A stretch of 64,000 nt of DNA from assembly GCF_019834675.1 (NCBI RefSeq), contig NZ_JABUBU010000006.1, positions 1 through 64,000 on the forward strand. Direction: 5' to 3'. The DNA comes from Rhodococcoides corynebacterioides (GTDB taxonomy: Bacteria; Actinomycetota; Actinomycetes; Mycobacteriales; Mycobacteriaceae). The notes under the pieces were generated by a model. That model saw only the letters and a list, made by a program, of their open reading frames with translations. It made no database searches and was not told the DNA's origin. A program made the translations under genes and the position numbers. Positions 8,837 to 16,117 of the stretch are shown here, in pieces (position 1 is the first letter of the stretch; the number at the start of each line of letters is the position of its first letter).

Positions 8837-9149
8837 CCAACGCTTGCTGCACTAGTCCGTTGTCGGCCACGCCACGAACACCGCCAGTTCGCCCCGCCGA
8901 CGGTACGGGGGCACCGTATAGGCCACGGGCGCAGGTTGCGTAGACCAATCTTCGCAGCCAGAGAGAATATTCTTCATGTCTGCCCAAAATCTCGTACCAA
9001 AGCAAAATTGCAATCAAAATTGCTAAAAACCGACGAACCACGGACGTCGGCTGCTTTCTCCAGCGCGACTCAAAATCCGGCTTGTCTGGCTCGTGTACGT
9101 CGAAAAAGAGAACGTAATCACGTCGGTGCCATGCGCAGGGATGTTGGGC
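8837..9149. other. Gene-poor gap after the AIPR gene
   Basis: About 310 bp with no supported gene. On the minus strand a frame reads protein-like sequence (VLFFDVHEPDKPDFESRWRK, then the hydrophobic FLAILIAILLWYEILG), but it opens at a TAA near 9155 and has no start until a GTG at 9041. It is possibly a relic of a small membrane protein. Confidence 0.35.
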
Positions 9150-9626
9150 TTACCTTTGGCGTCCGGTTTCGCTGTTTCGGGTCATTAACTTTTCACGCTG
9201 TCGACTAATTAGGGGTCGAGCCTTCCGTTCCCACAACAGTCCGGCGTCGCGCATTGCCTCTGCGCGTTTACTCTCAAGGGCTTGTCGACCCTTTTCTTTC
9301 CACAGCCTCTCTGCATGAGGCCTCGCCTCCACCATCAAGTCCTTGGCTACGCCTTTCACTATTTCAGCTAGGAGCATGGTGGCTTCTGCTTGGATGCCGG
9401 TTCGCAGCTTCTGGGGGGCTTCCCACTGCTGGCGGTCCTTGCCGCTTGTTTCGGCTGGCTCATCGGCAGCAGAACGCTCGGGCTCATGCTCCGGGATGAA
9501 CCTGGCACTTCCCTTGAGCCTGCCGTCGCTGTCGTAGAGGTTGTTGTGATATCCACCCTCTTTCTTGTTGCCAGGGGTGAGATTTTCGTCGTCCCACTCG
9601 AGTCGACCTGTCATGCTAGTTGTCAC
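9150..9626 (-). CDS. Hypothetical charged protein of the island
   Basis: A 158-residue hydrophilic protein beginning MTTSMTGRLEWDDENLTPGN. The N-terminal third is acidic and Gly-rich (NKKEGGYHNNLYDSDGRLKG). The C-terminal half is a long basic, probably coiled-coil, helix running from about AEATMLLAEIVKGVAKDLMV to ARPLISRQREKL. There is no membrane segment or catalytic motif. The composition looks genuine rather than a shadow of the opposite strand. I do not recognise a named family; an internal ATG at residue 5 is an alternative start. Confidence 0.6.
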   Translation of the reverse strand: MTTSMTGRLEWDDENLTPGNKKEGGYHNNLYDSDGRLKGSARFIPEHEPERSAADEPAETSGKDRQQWEAPQKLRTGIQAEATMLLAEIVKGVAKDLMVEARPHAERLWKEKGRQALESKRAEAMRDAGLLWERKARPLISRQREKLMTRNSETGRQR

Positions 9627-9743
9627 GCGACACCTCGGGCGTCAAGGCGTGCGGCGTCGTGCGCCTTGGGGGATTCATGCATTCGATTCTACTGGCGGAA
9701 CACGTCACAGCGCAGCAGTTGGTTTAGCAAGGGAGGGGCGTCC

Positions 9744-9974
9744 ATGATCCGACGCGAGATCAAGATTGAGCTGGAGTTCGAAGACACCGATGCCCATGCT
9801 GATGATCGATATGCCGACACCGCGAATGCTATCTGGATGCTCGTGAAGGCGATCGCCGAGCCCGATCGGTTCAACTTCTTTGTCGATCACGATGGGTCGA
9901 GGGCGGGCCGAGAGGTAGGCAATAACCTCAACGCTCGTTGGGACGAGTACGGGAAGAAGGCACGGTGGGGCTAA
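9744..9974 (+). CDS. Small hypothetical protein of the island
   Basis: A 76-residue protein, MIRREIKIELEFEDTDAHAD and onward. The start is chosen at the ATG 9744 because a strong GGGAGGGG site (9731-9738) lies at the right spacing; the frame itself opens earlier. It is acidic, with a plausible beta strand then helix (ANAIWMLVKAIAEPDRFNFF). No motif recognised. Confidence 0.55.
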   Translation: MIRREIKIELEFEDTDAHADDRYADTANAIWMLVKAIAEPDRFNFFVDHDGSRAGREVGNNLNARWDEYGKKARWG

Positions 9975-10216
9975 GAGTAGTGCGTGTGCAGCCTTCCTGG
10001 GGACGAGGGAAGGTCGCATGCCTGCGGTCGGGGCCGTGCCCCAATTGTCGCGCGGTTCGAAACAAGCGCGTTGCTCAGCCGGAATAATTGGTCGTGTACC
10101 AGTGGATATGTCATAATCTCTAATATCGGCAACATTTTCGTTATCCACCTGTGGGTGTATCGGCCTCGAACGGCATGGCGCACCGTGGCCGGCGTCACCG
10201 GTTTAGTCCTCGTGAG
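9975..10216. other. A+T-rich gap with a DnaA-box-like sequence
   Basis: No gene seen. The stretch 10078-10160 is noticeably A+T-rich and ends with TTATCCACC (10141-10149), one base from the DnaA-box consensus TTATNCACA, followed by TGTGGGTGT in the opposite sense. Confidence 0.4.
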
Positions 10217-10501
10217 TCACGTGTCCGTCTTCGATGCGCGTTGAGCAGCTTTCCGGGCTCTCCCTGCTTCGGTGCGCCCCTGAGGAGGACGTAGAACTCC
10301 CGCCTCCAGAACGTACTTGCGCACAGATGCGAGCGAGGTCCGGCCGATCTTTGTCAACTCGTCCCAGGTCCAGCCTTCCAGGTAGCACGCAACAAGAACC
10401 TTCCCCCGCTCAACCCGGGCAACTCTCAGCCGTTCTTCGAGTTCGACGACCTGGTCGCCCAACTCGGCGAGAGCGTCGATATTCTTTCGCGTCAGACCCA
10501 C
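10217..10501 (-). CDS. Small helix-turn-helix protein
   Basis: A 94-residue protein. The first 30 residues look like a short coiled coil (LGDQVVELEERLRVARVERG). Next comes a segment resembling a sigma region 4-type helix-turn-helix (VACYLEGWTWDELTKIG then SLASVRKYVLEAG), and a basic Arg/Lys/Ala tail. It is probably a DNA-binding protein of the mobile element. The GTG start at 10501 has no clear ribosome-binding site. A TATACC hexamer lies about eight bases upstream, so the message could be leaderless. Target unknown. Confidence 0.6.
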   Translation of the reverse strand: MGLTRKNIDALAELGDQVVELEERLRVARVERGKVLVACYLEGWTWDELTKIGRTSLASVRKYVLEAGVLRPPQGRTEAGRARKAAQRASKTDT

Positions 10502-10648
10502 CCTCTAATGGTATATCAACGCTTTAGGTGCGTGCCGTCCTGGAACGGCATAGAAGTGCTGGTCAAGCTGGTTGGGTCGCGCGGCCACATCGGCTCTCGA
10601 CCATCTTGTACATGGCATTGATGCGTAGCGCATACCGTCGTCAACGTC

Positions 10649-11640
10649 CTACACGTTATTCTCCGGGTGGTCGGAGGCGGCTTTATCCGCCGTCCGCATC
10701 CTGCGCGACTGATAGAGGTACTGCCCAATCAGCCGGATGAAGTCGTCGGTCCGTTCGTTCTCGCCAGCCAGTGCTCCGGTGAGTTTGCCGAATGCGCCCT
10801 CATCCAGCACAGCGGCGTCGGTCAGGGTCTCTCGTAGTTCCCGCGATGCCAAGAACTGGTCGACGGCGTTGTGGTCGATCTGGTCGGCGATGCGTTGATC
10901 CTCTTCGGCCAAGCCTGCGGCCGCAATGACGAAGCCGGCGATCTGCGGGTGGCGAACTCTGCGCCGAACAGCGAGTTGATTCGCGCGACGACGTCCGACA
11001 GCAATGCCTGTTGCGGGCCGGACCCGACGCCGGAAATGCCGGACAACCCCGGCGTGTCCTGATCGCCGTGGAGGCCGATGTCGGAGCTGCCCTGGTCGAC
11101 CTGGCGAACGCGGCGCAGTTCGAGCCCCGAGATCTCGGTGTCCGCTCCCGTCTGGTCGGAAGGAAGGAGTCGCACGAGCTGACGGAGGAACTCCGCCAAC
11201 TTCTCCAAATCGCTGGTGGCGTAGTCGACGACGTCGGACATGAAGTCGTACAGGCGTACGTAGGTTCAACAGTCCTCGCGGAAGGCCCGCAGCTCATCAA
11301 GGGTCTGGCTGTCCTGCTGATCCTCGGCCTCGGCCCAGCGCTGGGCGAACTCGTCGCGGGCGGGGGTCACGGCAGCCGCCAGCGCCGCGTGCGACTGTGT
11401 CGGCGTCCACCAGGCCTTTGCGTAGTGCTCGACATCTCTGGGTGTGAAGAGCCGTGCGTGGGCCAGCTTGGTTGCGAGTTGGTGTACCAGGTTTGGGTCG
11501 GTGGTCGTCTCGACATGTGCTTCGAGGAAGTACGTCAAGAACGCCTTGCGTATCTCGGCGGGATCCTTGACGAAGTCGAGCACGAAGGTGCCGTCCTTCA
11601 GTTCCCCCGACGGAGCGCGGTAGGTGCGGTTAGCTATTGC
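10649..11640 (-). pseudogene. C-terminal remnant of type I restriction endonuclease subunit HsdR
   Basis: Read across frames, the minus strand gives the C-terminal region of HsdR: NRTYRAPSGELKDGTFVLDF, TTDPNLVHQLATKL, AALAAAVTPARDEFAQRW, ELRAFREDC, then TYVRLYDFMSDVVDY and GLELRRVRQVDQG. The final part, QFLASRELRETLTDAAV to IGQYLYQSRRM, is in another frame. Two lesions are visible: an in-frame TGA at about 11266-11268 (between REDC and TYVRLYDF) and a frameshift near 10950. The nuclease and helicase domains are absent, because homology begins abruptly near 11636. No hsdM or hsdS is present. It cannot encode a working restriction enzyme. Confidence 0.8.
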
Positions 11641-11748
11641 TTTATTTTTCAGAGGCCCGAATGTCCGGGGGGCAAGGGGGTGGCGCGGCAGACCTCGGAG
11701 GCCACTGGGCTGCTCCTGCGGTAGCGCACCTAATGCCCTTTACCTCAC

Positions 11749-11768
11749 CTATGGCATCTCTGCCATAG
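11749..11768. promoter_or_regulatory. Perfect inverted repeat upstream of the ATPase relic
   Basis: CTATGGCA and TGCCATAG form a perfect 8-bp dyad around TCTC. A GATAAT hexamer (11774-11779) that could serve as a -10 follows. The arrangement suggests an operator for the ATPase-type gene that starts about 40 bp downstream. Confidence 0.4.
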
Positions 11769-11807
11769 AGGCCGATAATCGCCTGAACTGACCATAAGGA
11801 CCCCGCC

Positions 11808-12240
11808 CTGAACCCGTTCAAGCCCCGCTCCGGTCTCCGCCCACCCGCCCTGGAGGGGCGCACACGGCAACGCGAGGAGTTCGATCTGCTCGTCGCGCGC
11901 AGCATGAACCGCATCCACGACCGAGGGATGGTGTTGTCCGGGCTACGCGGGGTCGGCAAGACCACTCTGCTCAACAGTCTGGGCGAGCACGCCGAGCGTC
12001 AGGGGTGGCTCGCGATCGGCATCGAAGCGCCACCGAACGAAGCAGGTTTCGCGTCGCCCCGAGAGCACCCTTCGACGACGAGGACGCCCACATCGCCGTC
12101 GACCGACGAAGGTCGGCGCGCGCTCGACGACGGCTTCTTCCCCCCGATGGGACCGCTCCAGCGAAGCGAACGCCGCTACCTGCGCACCGTCGCCGACACC
12201 GGCGGGGGCACCGCCCGTCGGTGCGCGGCCTGCTTCATTG
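11808..12240 (+). pseudogene. Internally deleted AAA ATPase relic
   Basis: The N terminus reads NPFKPRSGLRPPALEGRTRQ, followed by a P-loop GLRGVGKTTLLNSL and GEHAERQGWLAIGIEA, matching a family of actinobacterial AAA-type ATP-binding proteins often found on mobile elements. After about residue 85 homology stops. Near 12115 a C-terminal family segment appears (ALDDGFFPPMGP then SERRYLRTVADTG), so the middle of the ATPase is missing. An in-frame TGA lies at 11784-11786, and the only start-like codon after it is CTG at 11808, which has AAGGA (11796-11800) at correct spacing. The frame runs into the right direct repeat. Confidence 0.65.
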
Positions 12241-12249
12241 GCGCGCTCG

Positions 12250-12283
12250 CACGCCGCGCAGGGCTGTGCCACGGTCCGTCGTA
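12250..12283 (+). repeat. Right direct repeat of genomic island (putative attR)
   Basis: Second copy of the 34-bp repeat at 4076-4109, with one mismatch. It marks the right edge of the island. Core chromosome resumes with a DnaA-box cluster and the LLM oxidoreductase gene. Confidence 0.7.
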
Positions 12284-12315
12284 CCTCCGACCGCACGACC
12301 GACCCGGCCGACGAG

Positions 12316-12345
12316 TTATCCACATTGTCCACAGAAAAATCCACA
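12316..12345 (+). promoter_or_regulatory. Cluster of three DnaA-box-like sequences
   Basis: TTATCCACA (12316-12324) and TTGTCCACA (12325-12333) are directly adjacent, and AAATCCACA (12337-12345) follows after three bases. The first matches the general DnaA consensus TTATNCACA, and the second is the form preferred in actinobacteria. All three point the same way. They lie between the island edge and the LLM gene, about 100 bp upstream of its start. Confidence 0.55.
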
Positions 12346-12442
12346 GAAACCGGCCTCGAACCCGTTCCGGTCCGGGTTTCGGACCGGAGAACGCGCCCCG
12401 GCATCGTGCGCCGTCCAACCCCGACGTCTCTAGAGTCGAGTC

Positions 12443-13369
12443 ATGGACCTTCGCATCTTCACCGAACCGCAGCAGGGCGCGACGTACGACGACCTCCTCC
12501 GGGTCGCCCGTGCGTCGGAAGACCTGGGTTTCGACGCGTTCTTCCGCTCCGACCACTACCTCCCGATGAACGTGGACGGCCGGCCCGGGCCCACGGACGC
12601 GTGGGTCACCCTGGCCGGACTGGCCCGCGAGACGTCGACCATCCGCCTGGGAACGCTGGTCACCTCGGCGACCTTCCGCTACCCCGGCCCCCTCGCGGTC
12701 TCGGTGGCCCAGGTCGACGCGATGAGCGGTGGCCGCGTCGAACTCGGGCTCGGCGCCGGGTGGTACGCGGAGGAGCATGCGGCGGGCGCCATCCCGTTCC
12801 CGCCGGTCGGCGAGCGGTTCGACCGCTTCGAGGACACCCTCGCCATCGTGACCGGCATGTGGGCCACGCCCGAGGGCGAGACCTTCGATCACCAGGGACA
12901 CCACTTCTCGGTCACCGGGTCGCCCGGTCTGCCGAAGCCCGTGCAGGACTCGGTGCCCATCGTCATCGGCGGCGGCGGGAAGAAGCGGACGCCGGCGCTG
13001 GCCGCGCGGTACGCCACCGAGTTCAACCTGCCCTTCGCCGACGCCGAGACCACCGCGACGCAGTTCGACCGCGTCCGGGCGGCCTGCACCGAGGCCGGGC
13101 GCGACCCGTCGTCGATGACCTTCTCCAACGCCCTCGTCCTGTGCTGCGGGTCGTCCGATGCCGAGGTGGCCCGACGGGCCGGGGCGATCGGGCGCGAGGT
13201 CGACGAGGTGACACGGAACGGGGCGGCCGGATCGCCCAGCCAGGTCGTGGACACCCTCGGCCGGTTCGCCGAACTCGGCTCGACGCGTGTCTACCTGCAG
13301 GTGCTCGACCTGCACGACCTCGACCACCTGGCACTGGTGGCCGAGCAGGTCATGCCGCAGGTGGCGTGA
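12443..13369 (+). CDS. LLM-class (luciferase-like, F420-dependent type) oxidoreductase
   Basis: A 308-residue TIM-barrel flavin-dependent oxidoreductase of the luciferase-like family. In mycolata, close relatives use the deazaflavin F420. Visible features are the N-terminal strand MDLRIFTEPQ, FRSDHYLP, IRLGTLVTS, the diagnostic SGGRVELGLGAGWY (about residues 93-106) and VPIVIGGGGKKR. The ATG at 12443 is preceded by TAGAGT (12431-12436) at leaderless spacing. The substrate is not deducible. It overlaps the convergent acyltransferase by 20 bp. Confidence 0.9.
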   Translation: MDLRIFTEPQQGATYDDLLRVARASEDLGFDAFFRSDHYLPMNVDGRPGPTDAWVTLAGLARETSTIRLGTLVTSATFRYPGPLAVSVAQVDAMSGGRVELGLGAGWYAEEHAAGAIPFPPVGERFDRFEDTLAIVTGMWATPEGETFDHQGHHFSVTGSPGLPKPVQDSVPIVIGGGGKKRTPALAARYATEFNLPFADAETTATQFDRVRAACTEAGRDPSSMTFSNALVLCCGSSDAEVARRAGAIGREVDEVTRNGAAGSPSQVVDTLGRFAELGSTRVYLQVLDLHDLDHLALVAEQVMPQVA

Positions 13370-14507
13370 CCTTCGGGTCGGCGCCGGGAGACCCGCTGCC
13401 GGCGAATCGCTTGGCGATCCACGCCGACGCCGGCGTCTCGACGTAGCGGTACACCAGGTCGGACAGGATGCCGACGACGAGTGCGAAGACCGCGACGGCG
13501 ACGGTGGGGCCGAGGTGCGGCTCCACCCACTCGTAGATGCGGTAGAGCACCAGCGTGTGCACCAGATAGATGGTGTAGCTGCGCGTCGCCAACCAGTGCA
13601 CGACGCGACTGCGGCCGAACGCGGTGTCGGTGGGTGCGATCAGGACGACCGCGACGATGAGCACCAGCACCGTCCACAGGTGGCCGCGCTGGCCGACGTG
13701 GAACGCGTCGACCGTCATCGCGAACTGGATCACGGCGAACTGCGCCAACGCCGCCGCCACCAGGACCCGCCACGACGCGGCACGGGCGAACGCGAAGTAC
13801 GCGATCTGACCCAGGAACACCGTGGGCAACGTCGCGGCGATCTTGTCCAGCATCGGCACGGTCCAGTCGTACGGAACCAGATCGGTGTAGAGCAGGACCA
13901 GCCAGCAGAGAACCGCGCCGATCGTCGGGACCAGGACCGGACGCGTCGTCAGCACCCGCCGCAGCGCGACGGCGTAGCCGTAGAAGACGAACTGCACGAT
14001 CAGCGTCCACGTGACCCCGAGGACGACCACCTCGGGTCGCAGGAAGAACCCGCCGAGCACGAAGCTCATCGCGGCCTCGGCGTTGCTGATGCCGACGGTC
14101 TGGGAGAACATGCCGTTCACACCGAGTCGAACCAGCACGACGGCCGCGAAGATGGAGAGCCAGAAGACCGGCAGCAGCCGCGCCGCGCGACCGACCAGGA
14201 ACGAGCGAGGCGAGTGGCGCGCCACCGACGCCGTCGACACCAGCCCGGTCAGCATCATGAAGAACGCCACCCCGACGAACGAGAGGTGGTGGTTGAGCCC
14301 ACCGTGATCGACGAGTGTCGTGGTCACCAGGTCGATCACCCACCAGGTCCCGCCCACGTCGTCGACCAGGTAGTACGAGATGTGGGAGTACACGACGGCG
14401 AGGACCGCGACCGCGCGCAACACGTCCAGACCGGGGAAGCGAATGCTCCGTAGGCGCGGCGGCCGGGCGGGCGCCGTCACCTCGTCGGAGTCGCGGGCCG
14501 GGGACAT
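13350..14507 (-). CDS. Acyltransferase 3 family membrane protein
   Basis: A 385-residue integral membrane O-acyltransferase with about ten helices. Family landmarks are FPGLDVLRAVAVLAVVYSHI at the N terminus (Arg and His of the family), FVGVAFFMMLTGLV and SFLVGRAARLLPVFWLS; the C terminus has ATRSYTIYLVHTLVLY. Such enzymes acylate sugars, glycans or other exported molecules. The ATG at 14507 is chosen because it directly precedes the basic cytosolic tail before helix one. No glycan cluster surrounds it, so the acceptor is unknown. Confidence 0.88.
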   Translation of the reverse strand: MSPARDSDEVTAPARPPRLRSIRFPGLDVLRAVAVLAVVYSHISYYLVDDVGGTWWVIDLVTTTLVDHGGLNHHLSFVGVAFFMMLTGLVSTASVARHSPRSFLVGRAARLLPVFWLSIFAAVVLVRLGVNGMFSQTVGISNAEAAMSFVLGGFFLRPEVVVLGVTWTLIVQFVFYGYAVALRRVLTTRPVLVPTIGAVLCWLVLLYTDLVPYDWTVPMLDKIAATLPTVFLGQIAYFAFARAASWRVLVAAALAQFAVIQFAMTVDAFHVGQRGHLWTVLVLIVAVVLIAPTDTAFGRSRVVHWLATRSYTIYLVHTLVLYRIYEWVEPHLGPTVAVAVFALVVGILSDLVYRYVETPASAWIAKRFAGSGSPGADPKVTPPAA

Positions 14508-14726
14508 AGCACCCGATCGTAAGGTTCCGTTCACGTGCGGGTCGAATTCGCGGACGTGCCCCTCGGCCATCTGGTAACGGGCCCTTCGGCGCCCGAGCCG
14601 GGGCGAGGTGTACGAATGACGGGGTCCGGGTAGGCCAGACCCCGACGGGTCCGTCCGACCGACGGGCCGAAACCCATCGTCGGCTCCGACGTGCGAGTCG
14701 ACGGACAGCAGGAGAAGGGAACATTC

Positions 14727-15350
14727 GTGTCCGAGTACACATTGCCCGACCTCGACTACGACTACGCCGCTCTCGAGCCCCACATCTCGGGTGAGATCAA
14801 CGAGCTGCATCACTCGAAGCACCACGCCACCTACGTCGCCGGGGTGAACACCGCCCTCGAGAAGCTGGCCGACGCGCGGGACAAGGACGACCACGGCTCG
14901 ATCTTCCTGCTCGAGAAGAACCTGGCCTTCCACCTCGGCGGCCACGTGAACCACTCCATCTGGTGGAAGAACCTCTCCCCCAATGGTGGCGACAAGCCCG
15001 AGGGCGAGCTCGCCGCGGCCATCGACGACCAGTTCGGGTCGTTCGACAAGTTCCGCGCGCAGTTCACCGCGGCCGCCAACGGCCTGCAGGGCTCCGGCTG
15101 GGCCGTTCTCGGCTGGGACACCCTGGGCAAGAAGCTGCTCACCTTCCAGCTGTACGACCAGCAGGCCAACGTGCCGCTCGGCATCATCCCGCTGCTGCAG
15201 GTCGACATGTGGGAGCACGCCTTCTACCTGCAGTACAAGAACGTCAAGGCCGACTACGTGAAGGCGTTCTGGAACGTCGTCAACTGGGCCGATGTCCAGC
15301 AGCGCTTCGCCGCCGCCACCTCGCAGACCTCGGGCCTGATCTTCCCCTGA
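14727..15350 (+). CDS. sodA: Superoxide dismutase, Fe/Mn family
   Basis: Converts superoxide to oxygen and hydrogen peroxide. The 207-residue protein starts at a GTG ([20 protein letters not shown]) preceded by AGGAGAAGGGA. The metal ligands are all present: His in [17 protein letters not shown], His in [16 protein letters not shown], and Asp/His in [12 protein letters not shown]. The active-site helper region [12 protein letters not shown] is intact. There is no signal peptide. Metal preference (Mn or Fe) cannot be settled by eye; Mn is usual for relatives. A strong hairpin terminator follows. Confidence 0.95.
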   Translation: MSEYTLPDLDYDYAALEPHISGEINELHHSKHHATYVAGVNTALEKLADARDKDDHGSIFLLEKNLAFHLGGHVNHSIWWKNLSPNGGDKPEGELAAAIDDQFGSFDKFRAQFTAAANGLQGSGWAVLGWDTLGKKLLTFQLYDQQANVPLGIIPLLQVDMWEHAFYLQYKNVKADYVKAFWNVVNWADVQQRFAAATSQTSGLIFP

Positions 15351-15375
15351 TCGCCCCCCGTCGAGGGTCACTCGA

Positions 15376-15407
15376 AACGCCGTCTCCGCACTCGCGGAGG
15401 CGGCGTT
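15376..15407 (+). terminator. Hairpin terminator after sodA
   Basis: AACGCCGTCTCCGC and GCGGAGGCGGCGTT form a 14-bp stem with one mismatch around a 4-nt loop (ACTC), 26 bp after the sodA stop. Confidence 0.75.
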
Positions 15408-15525
15408 CTCGCGTCGTGGGGGGGTCGACGGTCCGAGGGTCGACCGCCGGGCCTGGCACTCGGTCCCTCTTGTGTGCCAGATGGGGCGCGTGGTGTTCTT
15501 CCCTCCCCGGACCGGAGGTGCAGTC

Positions 15526-16056
15526 ATGGACGTACATCGCGGGCCCATCGCCGTCGCGCCGTTCCAGGCGGGCGGCACGCTGCGCGGCTTCGTCGTCTCG
15601 GGCCGCTGGCCCGACACCACCAAGGAATGGGCGCAGCTGCTCGCGTTCACGGTGCGGGTGGCGTCCACGCCCGGACTGCTCGGTACCACCACGGTCTTCG
15701 GCGTGCGGGAGGAGCTGCCCGACGATCCCGCCGAGGGCACGGTGGGCCTGGTCGTCGCCGAGGGCCCGGTGGTCGGTGACGCCGCGGTCACCCCGGAACG
15801 CTTCGCCCACCATTCGCCGGCCGCGCTGATGATGCTGCACCCGCCGTCCGAAACCATGCCCACGCTGCCCGAATGCGCCGGCGCCGCCTCCGGGTGCGTG
15901 CTGCTGCCCGGTCTGCCGCACCTCGGCCTCGACCACCGCGCCGCGTGGGTCGAAGCGGAGGCCGACGGCACCGTGACGTCGTTGATCAGCCGAGTGGGCC
16001 TGGACCCGGGCAGCGATCCCGACACCGCCGTCCTGGCGATGTTGCTGGCCGCCTGA
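15526..16056 (+). CDS. Conserved-looking hypothetical protein
   Basis: A 176-residue soluble protein. The ATG at 15526 is chosen because a GGAGGTG site (15514-15520) lies just upstream; an earlier in-frame ATG at 15472 has none. Segments such as TKEWAQLLAFTVRVASTPGL and GCVLLPGLPHLGLDHRAAWV look well ordered, but no catalytic motif, membrane helix or signal peptide is visible. It is encoded between sodA and the acyl-CoA dehydrogenase, on the same strand. Family not recognised. Confidence 0.7.
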   Translation: MDVHRGPIAVAPFQAGGTLRGFVVSGRWPDTTKEWAQLLAFTVRVASTPGLLGTTTVFGVREELPDDPAEGTVGLVVAEGPVVGDAAVTPERFAHHSPAALMMLHPPSETMPTLPECAGAASGCVLLPGLPHLGLDHRAAWVEAEADGTVTSLISRVGLDPGSDPDTAVLAMLLAA

Positions 16057-16117
16057 GCCGGTCGGAGACGACGGATACAGTCGAGGTCACCCGCCTCCGC
16101 CGGAAGGATCCGTCTCG

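Larger units (their letters stand above)
4076..12283. mobile_element. Decayed genomic island bounded by 34-bp direct repeats
   Basis: The region between the two direct repeats differs from both flanks. It holds a conjugation-type pseudogene, an AIPR phage-resistance protein, remnants of a type I restriction subunit and an AAA ATPase, and short unrecognised genes. Base composition is also lower: a sample line in the AIPR gene (7801-7860) is 29/60 G+C, against 40/60 in a core gene (16561-16620). Deleting from one repeat to the other would bring the rhodanese and the LLM oxidoreductase back as divergent neighbours, about 0.2 kb apart. No integrase, recombinase or transposase was seen, so the element is probably no longer mobile by itself. 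Confidence 0.7.

Noticed and set aside
8784-9041. Minus-strand frame with a hydrophobic start (FLAILIAILLWYEILG)
   Set aside because: It overlaps the end of the AIPR gene, has no ribosome-binding site, and protein-like sequence continues upstream of the only start, so at best it is a relic.
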